A stretch of 28,689 nucleotides of DNA from an uncultured Anaerotruncus sp. (GCA_905210995.1 CAJLZE010000025.1:1-28689); one strand, 5' to 3'; counted from the first letter of the stretch, positions 8,177 through 16,248 are shown. Notes: generated by a model from the sequence alone, not told the origin. Numbers and translations: made by a program.

Positions 8177-9264
8177 GATCCGCTCACCCCCGCGCCCGCA
8201 TTCGCAATAAGCTCGGAGACGGCTGCGATCAGCGCCGTGCGGTCTTTTTCGGGGAGCTTGGTGAGTATATACGAAAGATCCTTGATAACGGTCTCGTTGC
8301 CGTCGTCGCCGGAAATGTATTCGCCGTAGGATGTGAGCACGTTGAAGGGATAGGAATCCGCTTTGACGACAAGCACGGTGCTGTCACCGACCGACGACAC
8401 AACGGTGTCAAGCTCGCGCAGGAATTTGTAAAGCTCTATGTTTGCAGCCTGAGCCTCGGCATATATGCGCGCGACCTCGGTTTCTGTCTGCGCTTTTATT
8501 TCGGCGGCGGATGTAGTACCGTCGGCGATTATCGCCGCGGCGTCTGCGTCAGCTTCCGAGATTATAGCGTTTGCGTCGCGCTGAGCGTTGGCGATGATGG
8601 TGTCGATGTCCTTCTGGCGGTCGGCGCGCATCTGCTCGAACACGCTCTCAAGGTTCGTATCGGGGAGCGAGAGACGGAGGATGCTGACATCGGTCACGTC
8701 GATGCCGTAGTTTTTGAGGCAGTTGTCGCGCACGCGTTCGAATATTTCGGTCTGTATCTTTTCGATCTTCAGCTCTTCGCTGTTGAGCGAAACAAGACCT
8801 GTCAGCTTATATCCGCCCATTACGCTGTTTGTCGCGCTGAAGACCTGGTCCTTTATATACGACCCGGCAACGCCGCGCGAGCCGACACTGTTGTGGTAGA
8901 GGATGGGATCGCGTATCTTCCACACCGCATATGATTGGATTATCACATTGCGTTTGTCCTCGGTAGTGGTCTCAAGGTGGTCGGATTCAAGGTACTGGAG
9001 CCTTGAGTCATATCTGACCGCGGTCTCAAACGGCCACGGGAGCTTGAAGTAAAGCCCCGCATCGGTTATTTCGCGTCTTACGGCACCAAGGCGGAGAATG
9101 ACCGCACAGTCGCCTTCACGCACCTCGCAGGTGAAGCCGAAGTAGCCGAGAACTGCAACGAGCACGACCGCTATGACTATTTTCATTATACGAAAGCCTG
9201 CACCGGTGCCGTCGTTTTTATCTGTTGCGGTATTGTTTTTTTGCGCTTCTTTATCTTTTTTCAT
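8173..9264 (-). CDS. SPFH/band-7 membrane protein (HflC-like, second of three)
   Basis: A polar N-terminus, one membrane helix (IMKIVIAVVLVAVLGYFGF) and an SPFH domain beginning VREGDCAVILRLGAVRREIT then DAGLYFKLPWPFE are seen. This is very close to HflC, including the later LRLSLPDTNLESVFEQMRADR segment that HflC proteins share. An Ala-rich coiled helix follows. I chose ATG 9262-9264 because AGGAAAGG lies 8-9 bases before it. An alternative ATG at 9310-9312 overlaps the upstream stop and adds 16 residues but has no ribosome site. About 363 residues; overlaps the next SPFH gene by 4 bases. Confidence 0.88.
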   Translation of the reverse strand: MKKDKEAQKNNTATDKNDGTGAGFRIMKIVIAVVLVAVLGYFGFTCEVREGDCAVILRLGAVRREITDAGLYFKLPWPFETAVRYDSRLQYLESDHLETTTEDKRNVIIQSYAVWKIRDPILYHNSVGSRGVAGSYIKDQVFSATNSVMGGYKLTGLVSLNSEELKIEKIQTEIFERVRDNCLKNYGIDVTDVSILRLSLPDTNLESVFEQMRADRQKDIDTIIANAQRDANAIISEADADAAAIIADGTTSAAEIKAQTETEVARIYAEAQAANIELYKFLRELDTVVSSVGDSTVLVVKADSYPFNVLTSYGEYISGDDGNETVIKDLSYILTKLPEKDRTALIAAVSELIANAGAGVSGS

Positions 9265-9308
9265 GGGATATTTCCTTTCCTGATCGTTCGGATCAAAGGA
9301 AGCGAATT

Positions 9309-10415
9309 TCATTTTGTGAGATTTATGTTGCCGAAATAGATCTTGGACGAATCTATGCCCTCGCCGACAATGACGAGTCGTGCTCCGCCGTATGCCTTTC
9401 CTATCGCGGTGAGGTACTTGTTGTACCTGTAGGAGCCGGGATAAGCTTTATCGGCTCCCACGGAGGCTATAAAACCCGCGACCTCCGCGCGCGCGGCGGC
9501 GACAGCGGTGCTTTTTGCGGCATTTGCGGAATTTATCGCCGTGTTGCGGCTGTCCTCGGCGGACGCGCGCGTGACGGCGGCTTTGGCTTCCGCTTCAAGC
9601 ATATACTGCTCAGCCTTTATGCCGGCGCTGACTATTTCCTGATACACCGATGCAATCTCGACCGGCGGGTGGATGCTTTCGAGCACCACGCTGACTATCT
9701 CAAGCCCGAGATCGTAATTTTCAAGCCTTTCCGAAAGATCGTCGGCAAAGCTGCCCGCGAATGCGGTGCGGTCAACGGAAAGCATTGAGTCGAGATCGGT
9801 GTTTATCGTTCTTGCCGTCACCGCCTCGTATGCCAGTGCGCGCAGGATGCTTTCAGGCTCGGCGCTGCATTGCAGATAGCTTTTGAGATCGCTCACCTTG
9901 TACTCTATGCGGAGGTTGATCGACACAAGCTCGTTGCCGCCGCCGAGAAGCAGCTTGTATTCACTGCTGCCGTGGCCAGCGGTCCATATATTGTCGCTGT
10001 CCTCGGATGAGATATAGCCGACCGTCATGCGGTTGACGGTGCCGGTGCTGCATATCTTAACCTTGTCGAAGGGATAGGGAAGCACCAGGTGTATGCCGGG
10101 CTTCAGCGTTTCGCTTTGCAGCCTGCCGAAGCGGTATACGGCACCCTCCTCATAAGTCTCCACCTGGATGATACCGGTGCATACCCATAACAGCAGCACC
10201 GCAAGGATCGCAGTGTAGGGGATCAGCTTTTTTACAAGGCGCAGGCTCCAGAGAGAGCGCATTGTGATGCCGGTGTTTTTTTCGAGATACCCGAGCAGCC
10301 CGAGGTCGCACGATGCGCCGCCTGTGAAGGGAAGCGGTATCGAAAGATCCGGTGCGGTGCGAAGCTCTTTTCTTATCAGAACGACGGTCAGCGAGATGAC
10401 GATGAAGAGCGTCAT
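9309..10415 (-). CDS. HflK-like SPFH protein, C-terminal part of a frameshifted gene
   Basis: Contains a membrane helix (AILAVLLLWVCTGII) and a clear HflK-type SPFH start: YEEGAVYRFGRLQSETLKPG then IHLVLPYPFDKVK. Also seen are the region ILRALAYEAVTARTINTDLD and an Ala/Glu-rich oligomerisation helix. The first visible ATG (10413-10415) lies inside a hydrophobic helix (MTLFIVISLTVVLI). That helix joins smoothly to the end of the upstream reading frame once one base is removed near 10416-10420. I therefore regard it as the second half of one gene spanning 11061-9309. If translated alone, it would have to reinitiate inside the upstream frame. No slippery heptamer is evident. Confidence 0.75.
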   Translation of the reverse strand: MTLFIVISLTVVLIRKELRTAPDLSIPLPFTGGASCDLGLLGYLEKNTGITMRSLWSLRLVKKLIPYTAILAVLLLWVCTGIIQVETYEEGAVYRFGRLQSETLKPGIHLVLPYPFDKVKICSTGTVNRMTVGYISSEDSDNIWTAGHGSSEYKLLLGGGNELVSINLRIEYKVSDLKSYLQCSAEPESILRALAYEAVTARTINTDLDSMLSVDRTAFAGSFADDLSERLENYDLGLEIVSVVLESIHPPVEIASVYQEIVSAGIKAEQYMLEAEAKAAVTRASAEDSRNTAINSANAAKSTAVAAARAEVAGFIASVGADKAYPGSYRYNKYLTAIGKAYGGARLVIVGEGIDSSKIYFGNINLTK

Positions 10416-11061
10416 AGCAGAAGATCACCGCAAGCGCGATCCTCAGCCACTTCTGAACGTCGTAAAGCCCGAGCAGCTTCAGCATGGCGGCTGCCGCGCA
10501 TAGCGCAAGCGAGAGCCTGCCCGCGGCAAATGCCGAGCGGAGATTGCCGAGCACGGCTGCGGAATATGCGTCCGAGTCGTGCGACAGGTGAGCGCACCAT
10601 TTTTCAAGTGCGATGAACGAAACGAACATCACTGCCAGTGCGACGGGCGGGATAAATGTCAGCTTGTAAACCGACGTCATACGCCCGAAGGAGGTCCAGA
10701 ATAATATCTGCGAGGCAGCCGCTGCGGAGATGATGAGCAGCGCCGCAAGCAGAGTGCGTATGCGGTTGAAGAAACGCGCTGCCGAGCGCCCGAAGACGTG
10801 CAGACCGTAAAGGATGCGGCGGAGTATCTTTATCGGCAGCTTGCCGCCCTCCGGCTGCTTGGGCGCCGTGTCGGATATGGGAATGTCGCTGCCGCCGAGG
10901 ATCAGGATAAGATCTATGATTCCGGGCAGGGCGAGCTGGATCGCCGCAAGCAAGAACGCGATGTATTTTTCCGAGATATAAAGTGCTGTGAGTGCCGCGG
11001 CGGAGGCGATCATCCAAAGTGTCGAGAGGACAGCCGCGACTGTGCTTTTCTTATGACGCAT
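10150..11061 (-). CDS. N-terminal multi-span membrane part of the HflK-like gene (frameshifted)
   Basis: The first 214 residues are a membrane region with about five to six helices (about 8-29, 33-55, 104-124, 134-155, 180-200 and one broken at the junction). Basic loops separate them. After residue 214 (near base 10420) the frame turns into an Arg/His-rich string to the stop at 10150, the mark of a shifted frame. The true protein would continue in the HflK-like frame, giving about 580 residues with an N-terminal membrane domain before SPFH. GGAGG lies 5-6 bases before the ATG, inside the end of the preceding LRR gene (11-base overlap). Mutation and assembly error cannot be told apart here. 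Confidence 0.7.
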   Translation of the reverse strand: MRHKKSTVAAVLSTLWMIASAAALTALYISEKYIAFLLAAIQLALPGIIDLILILGGSDIPISDTAPKQPEGGKLPIKILRRILYGLHVFGRSAARFFNRIRTLLAALLIISAAAASQILFWTSFGRMTSVYKLTFIPPVALAVMFVSFIALEKWCAHLSHDSDAYSAAVLGNLRSAFAAGRLSLALCAAAAMLKLLGLYDVQKWLRIALAVIFCYDALHRHLADRRSDKKRASHRTGSFDTASLHRRRIVRPRAARVSRKKHRHHNALSLEPAPCKKADPLHCDPCGAAVMGMHRYHPGGDL

Positions 11062-12076
11062 TGCCGCCTCCAGAATAATCGTAATATCTTTCGGCTTCCG
11101 TCAGCATATAGTTGCTGGAGCTTATCGAAACATTTCCGAACTGCTCGGCGCTACCGGCGTAAAACACGAGCGAAACGCTGAAGCAATCCTTGAATGCGTT
11201 GTCGTCCACCGTTTCAAGATACTGCCCGAAGAACACGGTCTTAAGCCGAAGGTCGCCGGCGAAGGCGTATTCGCCGATGTACTTTACAGACGATCCGAAT
11301 CTGACGGATGAGAGGTAAAAGCAGTCTCTGAAGGCATTGCTGCCGATATATGTAACGCTGTCGGGGATGCTCACCTCGGGGAGAAGCTCGCAGCCGTCAA
11401 AGGCATCGTCGCCGATGCGCATAAGACCGCTGCCGAACCTGATGAGCCGCAGCTCTCCGCAGAATGAGAACGCACTGTTTCCTATCGTGAGCACCGAATC
11501 GGGGATCTCAACACTTATAAGCTCGGCGTTCATTGAGAAAGCATCCGAAATGTGGCGTATGCCGTCGGGGATCTTTACCGCGCTTTCCGTGCCCTGATAT
11601 TTTATGAGCACGCTGTCTCCGGTCACGACAAAATCGCCTGTCTGCGCCGCAAGCCACGGTGTGCCCTCGAATACAGAGATGCCTATCGACCAGAGCTTTT
11701 TGCCCACGGTGATCTTTGACAGTGATGTGCAGTTTATGAATGCGTAGTCGTCTATCTTTTCAAGTCCCGCGGGCAGCGTCACCTCGGTGAGCGTCGATTT
11801 TTCGGCAAATGCCGCGGGACCTATTGCCACGACGTCGGCGCCGTCGAGGGCGGACGGTATGATGAGCGTCGGCGCGTCGCCCGTCCATGCGGTTATAACG
11901 GCGGTGCCGTCGGTGTATTTCATGTATTCGTAGTTGCCGAAATGGAGCGTTTCGTTGTCAGTCTGCTCGCGGAACACCGGCTCGAAGCTGTTCTTTTGCG
12001 AACATCCCGCAAGCGGCAGCATGAGCGCGAGCAGCAGCACGGCAGCTTGAAAAAGTGCGATCTTTCTTTTCATCAT
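11051..12076 (-). CDS. BspA-like leucine-rich-repeat lipoprotein
   Basis: 341 residues: signal peptide with lipobox LAGC (Cys25), then an 'LRR_5'/BspA-type repeat array. The recurring unit is of the form IP..V..IG..AF..C..L..V..., for example IPDSVLTIGNSAFSFCGEL and IPDSVTYIGSNAFRDCFYL. Such proteins are surface-exposed and usually bind proteins or host/matrix ligands. An interrupting segment EGTPWLAAQTGDFVVTGDSV is shared almost word for word with the next upstream LRR protein, so the two are paralogues. AGGAGGT precedes two adjacent ATG codons; the second (12071-12073) has the better spacing. It overlaps the HflK-like start by 11 bases. Confidence 0.88.
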   Translation of the reverse strand: MMKRKIALFQAAVLLLALMLPLAGCSQKNSFEPVFREQTDNETLHFGNYEYMKYTDGTAVITAWTGDAPTLIIPSALDGADVVAIGPAAFAEKSTLTEVTLPAGLEKIDDYAFINCTSLSKITVGKKLWSIGISVFEGTPWLAAQTGDFVVTGDSVLIKYQGTESAVKIPDGIRHISDAFSMNAELISVEIPDSVLTIGNSAFSFCGELRLIRFGSGLMRIGDDAFDGCELLPEVSIPDSVTYIGSNAFRDCFYLSSVRFGSSVKYIGEYAFAGDLRLKTVFFGQYLETVDDNAFKDCFSVSLVFYAGSAEQFGNVSISSSNYMLTEAERYYDYSGGGNAS

Positions 12077-12086
12077 GGGACCTCCT

Positions 12087-13361
12087 TTACGGCTTTTGGC
12101 CGTATTTTACGTCCGAAAGCGCGGTGTTGCCGCTCCCGACAGTGATCTTCTGCCAGGCGCTGCGTGAGCCTGCGTAATTTGTTTCCCTGAGGTTTTTGCA
12201 GCCCGAAAAGGCGTTTTTGCCGATCGAGGTAAGCGACTTCGGCAGGGAGAGCACCGAGAGCGTCTCGCAGCCGGTAAATGCGCCGGTGCCTATTTCCGTC
12301 GCTCCGCTTATCGTGACTCTGCCGAGCCCCGGGCAGCCCGAAAAGGCATATTCGCCTATCTTCTTTACATGCTTTCCGACCGTTACGCTGCGCACGACCG
12401 TATTGCCGCTGAAGGCATCGGCGACCTCTTTTACATTGCCCGGAACGGTCACGTTGGGGTCTGTTCCGTTGTAGCGTATGAGCACGCCCTTGCCGACGAT
12501 AACGAAATCCTCGGTGTGCGCCGCAAGCCATGCCGTGCCCTCGAAAGCGCGGCAGCCGATGTCGCTTATGGCATCGGGAATCTGCAATGTCTTAAGTCTT
12601 GAGCAGTCGCGGAACGCCGAGGCTCCTATCGACGAGGTCTTTTTGTTCAGCTCGACCGAGATGAGAGACGTGCAGCCGTTGAAGGCGCTGTCGGGGATCT
12701 CGCGGAGACCGCCGAGAGCTGCATGGGCGATAGAGGTGCATTCGGCAAATGCCGCGCCGCCGAGGAACGTGAAAGAGGCGGGCAGCTTTACCTCATTTAG
12801 AAGCACGCAGCCGAAGAATGCCTGTCCGCCTATGCTTTGCAGCTTGTCGGCGAAGGGCATTTCGGTAAGAGACGCGCAGCCGAAAAACGCGGTGTCGGAT
12901 ATCGTTCTGAGCTCCGGCATGAGCGACACGTTGCAGAGCGCCTGGCAGTAGGCAAACGCAGACGCGCCGATCTCCGTCACAGATGCGCCGCCGTCAACTC
13001 GTATCAGCGTTGCGCAGCCGTCGAACGCCTCGTTACCTATGCGGCGCACATTGGCGCCGAGAGTGAGGTAATTGATCGTTGTGTTATCGCGGAACGCGCC
13101 GCGTCCCACCGACGTTACCGGGTGTGCGTCCACCGTGTCGGGAATGATAAGGCGGCACTCAGCCATTTTGATACCGGTTATTTCCGCCTCGCCGTTTTCG
13201 TACAGGTCATAGATGAATCCGTCGGACGAGACATTGCCCTCGGATGTTTTTGCATATACCGTGCTGTCGGAAAATAGCCCGCATCCGCCGCCGAGCGGAA
13301 CGGCTGCAAGTATCAGCAGCACCGCGACCGCGCGGATGATCCGTTTTGAATACACTTTCAT
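12087..13361 (-). CDS. BspA-like leucine-rich-repeat lipoprotein, first gene of the operon
   Basis: 424 residues. The signal peptide ends LGGGC (Cys27), a slightly non-standard lipobox because of Gly at -3. BspA/LRR_5 repeats run from about 85 to 395, with units such as IGNEAFDGCATLIRV, IGASAFAYCQALCNV and IGKNAFSGCKNL. A short block AFEGTAWLAAHTEDFVIVG (about 270) matches the paralogue downstream. It is expected on the outer face of the membrane. GGAGG lies 4 bases upstream of the ATG. The promoter about 110 bases upstream is one of the best in the window. Leading an operon of SPFH proteins and a metal ATPase is unusual for this family. Confidence 0.88.
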   Translation of the reverse strand: MKVYSKRIIRAVAVLLILAAVPLGGGCGLFSDSTVYAKTSEGNVSSDGFIYDLYENGEAEITGIKMAECRLIIPDTVDAHPVTSVGRGAFRDNTTINYLTLGANVRRIGNEAFDGCATLIRVDGGASVTEIGASAFAYCQALCNVSLMPELRTISDTAFFGCASLTEMPFADKLQSIGGQAFFGCVLLNEVKLPASFTFLGGAAFAECTSIAHAALGGLREIPDSAFNGCTSLISVELNKKTSSIGASAFRDCSRLKTLQIPDAISDIGCRAFEGTAWLAAHTEDFVIVGKGVLIRYNGTDPNVTVPGNVKEVADAFSGNTVVRSVTVGKHVKKIGEYAFSGCPGLGRVTISGATEIGTGAFTGCETLSVLSLPKSLTSIGKNAFSGCKNLRETNYAGSRSAWQKITVGSGNTALSDVKYGQKP

Positions 13362-13450
13362 TGAGCCTCCGATAAACCTCCGCGAGCCTTGGCGCGGAAA
13401 AAATTGTCCGCCGCCTGTTCTGCCGGCGCGCGGATGCAGCGTATCTATAT

Positions 13451-13464
13451 TTAGATAAATCTAA
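13451..13464. promoter_or_regulatory. Operator-like inverted repeat at the operon start
   Basis: TTAGAT-AA-ATCTAA is a 14-base palindrome lying just downstream of the -10 box of the LRR/SPFH/ATPase operon, close to the expected transcription start. A repressor bound here would block initiation. The pattern loosely resembles boxes of DtxR/MntR-type metalloregulators, which would suit an operon ending in a metal ATPase; that link is only inference. Confidence 0.45.
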
Positions 13465-13471
13465 TAATAAT

Positions 13472-13500
13472 ATATTAGCATAACGCCGGCGTTTTGTCAA
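13472..13500 (-). promoter_or_regulatory. Predicted sigma-A promoter of the LRR/SPFH/ATPase operon
   Basis: On the minus strand: TTGACA (13495-13500, full consensus), a 17-base spacer, and extended -10 TGCTAATAT (hexamer 13472-13477). The spacer contains a perfect 12-bp palindrome AACGCCGGCGTT (13482-13493), possibly a second operator. Confidence 0.8.
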
Positions 13501-13516
13501 GAGCGCCGACGCAAAA

Positions 13517-13544
13517 GGTCTGCCGCGCAAAAGCGCGGCAGACC
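13517..13544 (-). terminator. Intrinsic terminator of glmS
   Basis: Twelve-bp perfect stem GGTCTGCCGCGC/GCGCGGCAGACC with a 4-base loop, followed on the minus strand by TTTTGCG. It lies 23 bases after the glmS stop and just upstream of the LRR operon promoter, separating the two units. Confidence 0.85.
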
Positions 13545-13567
13545 GGGAAAGAGAAGATACGGTGATT

Positions 13568-15400
13568 TTATTCGACTGTGACCGATTTGGCGAGGTTGCG
13601 GGGGTGATCCACATCGCAGCCGCGAAGGAGAGCTGCTTCATATGCAAGGAGCTGCGAGAAAACGGCGCTTTCGAGCGGTGAGAGCGTGGGATCGACCGCG
13701 GGGAGCACGAACACGTCGTCTGCGTATTCGTCGGGAGAAGGAAAGTCGGGGGCTGCGACCAGTATGACATATCCGCCGCGGCTCTTGACCTCTCGGATGT
13801 TGCCCGTCATTTTGTCATAGTATTTCGGGTCGGTGGCAAGCGCTATCACGGGCGTTCCCTCGGTGACGAGAGAGAGCGTTCCGTGCTTCAGCTCGCCTGC
13901 GGCGTATGCTTCGCTGTGTATATAGGATATTTCCTTGAGCTTGAGCGAGCATTCGGGTGCTGCGGCGCAGTCGGGACCTCTGCCGATATAAAAGAGGTCA
14001 TCGTGGCTGTATATTTTCTTTGCCAGCTCCGCGATCTCGGGGCGGCGGGAGATTATTTCCGCAATATTCGCGGGAAGGACGTCGGCAAGGCTGTGGCAAA
14101 GCTCACTTGCGCGTTCCGCACCGATCCTGCCGCGCAGGTATCCGAGCTTTACGGCGAGCATCGCAAGCACCGTGACCTGTGAGGCATAGCCCTTTGTGGT
14201 CGCAACGGCTATTTCGGGTCCCGCACCGGTGTACATGACCGCATCGGACTCGCGCGCTATTGCCGAGCCGACGACGTTGATGACGCCGAGTGAGGAAAGC
14301 CCGTTTTTGCGCGCAAGGCGGAGTGCCTGAAGCGTATCGGAGGTCTCACCCGACTGCGATACGGGGACAGCGAGCGTGTGACCGACCGTTACGGGCGGGG
14401 CATATCTGTATTCCGATGCGAGATCGACCGTTACGGGGATACCGGCAAGGCTTTCGATGAGCATTCTGCCGACAAGACCCGCGTGCATTGCCGAGCCGCA
14501 TCCGATTATCGACACACTGTCTACCGTGCGGAGCAGATCGTCTTCAACACCGTCGGTAGAGAGGTCGGGCAGCTCGCCCGCGCCGACACGGCGCGCAGCA
14601 GCGCGGCGTATGACGTCCGGCTGCTCGTGTATCTCCTTGAGCATGAAGTGAGCGTAGCCCTCTTTGTTGGCTGCGTCAACGGTCCAGTCGATAGTGTCGG
14701 GCTGCTTTTCGATCCTTGTGCCGTCGGCAGCGAAGAATTCGATGCCGTCGGGCGTCAGACGTGCAAGCTCTCCCTCGCCGAGACGGGTGAGACGACGGGT
14801 GTGAGGCAGCAGTGCGGGAATGTCCGAGGCGATGTACGAGCCGTCTTCGGTGTGCGCGGCGATCAGAGGGCTGTCGCGCCGCGTAGCGTAGATCTCATCG
14901 GGACGGTCCGAGAAGATGATCCCGAAGGCGTATGAGCCGGTGAGCTTTGTCACGGCGGTGCGGACGGCGGCTATCGGGTCATGCACCTCACGGTAGATCA
15001 TGTCGATAAGGTGAGCGGCGCATTCGGTATCGGTGTCACTTGCAAAGGTGTAGCCTGCGGCGGTCAGCTCGCGGCGCAGATCGAGATAGTTTTCGATGAT
15101 GCCGTTGTGAACGAGCACGAGCGTGTTTGAGATGTGCGGGTGCGCGTTCGCTTCACTCGGCTTGCCATGGGTAGCCCAGCGGGTGTGACCGATACCGCAG
15201 GTGCCTTCTATCCCGCCTCGCTCGGCGACGACCGAGCAAAGCTCGACAACGCGTCCGGGGCGCTTGACGGTGACGGGACCGTCCTTTGTCATGACCGAAA
15301 TTCCGGCTGAATCGTAGCCGCGGTACTCCAGTGCTTCAAGGCCGCGAAGAAGTATCTCCGTTGCCTGCTTCCTGCCTGTAAATCCTATGATTCCACACAT
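13568..15400 (-). CDS. glmS: Glutamine-fructose-6-phosphate aminotransferase
   Basis: Makes glucosamine-6-phosphate from fructose-6-phosphate and glutamine, the first committed step to UDP-GlcNAc and the cell wall. The 610 residues are full length. Met1 is followed by the nucleophile Cys2 (MCGIIGFTG). The glutaminase residues are seen in GIGHTRWATHG and HNGIIENY. Two SIS sugar-isomerase domains follow, with SIIGCGSAMHAG, VSQSGETSDTL, SLKLKEISYIHSEAYAAGELKHG, and the conserved C-terminus NLAKSVTVE. AAGGAG lies about 10 bases before the ATG. The gene is third in the glm cluster, separated by a 150-base gap with hairpins. No glmS ribozyme is recognisable there. Confidence 0.97.
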   Translation of the reverse strand: MCGIIGFTGRKQATEILLRGLEALEYRGYDSAGISVMTKDGPVTVKRPGRVVELCSVVAERGGIEGTCGIGHTRWATHGKPSEANAHPHISNTLVLVHNGIIENYLDLRRELTAAGYTFASDTDTECAAHLIDMIYREVHDPIAAVRTAVTKLTGSYAFGIIFSDRPDEIYATRRDSPLIAAHTEDGSYIASDIPALLPHTRRLTRLGEGELARLTPDGIEFFAADGTRIEKQPDTIDWTVDAANKEGYAHFMLKEIHEQPDVIRRAAARRVGAGELPDLSTDGVEDDLLRTVDSVSIIGCGSAMHAGLVGRMLIESLAGIPVTVDLASEYRYAPPVTVGHTLAVPVSQSGETSDTLQALRLARKNGLSSLGVINVVGSAIARESDAVMYTGAGPEIAVATTKGYASQVTVLAMLAVKLGYLRGRIGAERASELCHSLADVLPANIAEIISRRPEIAELAKKIYSHDDLFYIGRGPDCAAAPECSLKLKEISYIHSEAYAAGELKHGTLSLVTEGTPVIALATDPKYYDKMTGNIREVKSRGGYVILVAAPDFPSPDEYADDVFVLPAVDPTLSPLESAVFSQLLAYEAALLRGCDVDHPRNLAKSVTVE

Positions 15401-15433
15401 TTTTAGATTTCTCCTTGATTAAATTATTTAATA

Positions 15434-15461
15434 TCTATAAAAAGTGGTTTCTAAAAAGCAA
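15434..15461 (-). promoter_or_regulatory. Possible weak promoter of glmS
   Basis: On the minus strand TTGCTT (15456-15461), 16-base spacer, TATAGA (15434-15439), about 35 bases before the glmS start. The area is AT-rich, so chance matches are likely. It would let glmS be made independently of glmM. Confidence 0.35.
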
Positions 15462-15471
15462 AAAATATAAT

Positions 15472-15489
15472 GCACCCCGAATGAAGTGC
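15472..15489 (-). terminator. Possible terminator or attenuator upstream of glmS
   Basis: On the minus strand GCACTTC-ATTC-GGGGTGC can form a 7-bp stem including two G-U pairs, followed by ATTATATTTTTTG. The stem is weak but the U-tract is good, so partial termination between the beta-helix gene and glmS is plausible. Confidence 0.45.
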
Positions 15490-15499
15490 GTTTTTACCG

Positions 15500-15530
15500 G
15501 GCATGAGGAGTGTCGGGCGCTCCTCATGCC
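15500..15530. other. Hairpin downstream of the beta-helix gene
   Basis: Eleven-bp perfect stem GGCATGAGGAG/CTCCTCATGCC with a 9-base loop, 20 bases after the stop of the 15551 gene. It lacks a directly following U-tract on the minus strand. It could protect the 3' end or form a tandem structure with the smaller hairpin at 15472-15489. Confidence 0.55.
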
Positions 15531-15550
15531 GCCGATGTCGTTTATGTGTT

Positions 15551-16222
15551 TTATTTTCTTTTGACGATGTTGTCCGGTCTCTTTACGATGCAGCCCGGCG
15601 GTATGACACCGCGCAGGTGCGTGAGGGGATAGACCGAAGTGCCGCAGCCGACGACCGTTCCGGGACTGAGGACGCATCCGCATCCTATATCGGCGCCGTC
15701 GCCGAGAAATGCACCGACCTTGCGCAGCCCGGTCTCGTAATTGCGGGTGCCGCGGACGACGACATTTTTACCGTCGGACTTCAGGTTTGAGCACACCGCG
15801 CCTGCGCCCATGTGAGCCTTGCGCCCGAGCACCGAATCGCCCACGTAGTTGTAGTGCGGCACCTGTGCGCCGTCCATGATTAGGCAGTTCTTGAGCTCCG
15901 TCGAATTGCCTATAACGCAGCCGCTGCCTATCAGCACTCCGCCGCGCAGATACGCGCCTGGGCGCAGGACGGTGCCGTGACCTATCACAGCCGTGCCTTC
16001 GATGGTCGCCGTTGCCGCTATCATTACATCTCTGCCGACAAGTACGCCGGGACGGAGCAGGGTATAGCCATCGATCCCGCCGGCGGCAAGACGTGCCGTG
16101 AGATCCTTTATCCGCGGCAGTATCTCCCACGGGTACTCCGCACCGTCAAACAGGGGCAGAAAAAGCTCGGGTATGTCGGCAAAAAGGTCGCCGATACCGA
16201 TCGGATCTGTTCTTTTATCCAT
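15551..16222 (-). CDS. Left-handed beta-helix protein, GlmU acetyltransferase-like
   Basis: 223 residues dominated by hexapeptide repeats (for example TATIEGTAVIGHGTVLRPGA, GGVLIGSGCVIGNSTELKN). The segment VPHYNYVGDSVLGRKAHMGA (121-140) parallels the catalytic stretch of the GlmU C-terminal domain, keeping the active-site-type His (His123). The region after it (GAFLGDGADIG...LSPGTVVG) also follows GlmU. The nucleotidyltransferase half is absent; the first about 50 residues are not a Rossmann domain. I infer a GlcN-1-phosphate N-acetyltransferase or related role, fitting its place between glmM (26 bases upstream) and glmS. Databases may label it a UDP-GlcNAc pyrophosphorylase-related protein, but that activity is not supported by its domains. 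Confidence 0.8.
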   Translation of the reverse strand: MDKRTDPIGIGDLFADIPELFLPLFDGAEYPWEILPRIKDLTARLAAGGIDGYTLLRPGVLVGRDVMIAATATIEGTAVIGHGTVLRPGAYLRGGVLIGSGCVIGNSTELKNCLIMDGAQVPHYNYVGDSVLGRKAHMGAGAVCSNLKSDGKNVVVRGTRNYETGLRKVGAFLGDGADIGCGCVLSPGTVVGCGTSVYPLTHLRGVIPPGCIVKRPDNIVKRK

Positions 16223-16248
16223 AAAAATACCTTATTTGTCTTTTGGGA

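Noticed and set aside
10405..10425. Programmed ribosomal frameshift in the HflK-like gene
   Set aside because: No slippery heptamer or clear downstream stem is seen; mutation or assembly error is simpler.
11051..13361. Phage- or transposon-derived repeat region
   Set aside because: The repeated DNA patterns come from the in-frame leucine-rich repeats of two BspA-like lipoproteins; no transposase, terminal repeats or CRISPR-like spacing is present.
15401..15550. glmS ribozyme upstream of glmS
   Set aside because: The gap is only 150 bases, is AT-rich near the gene, and shows no recognisable ribozyme core; simple hairpins explain the structure.
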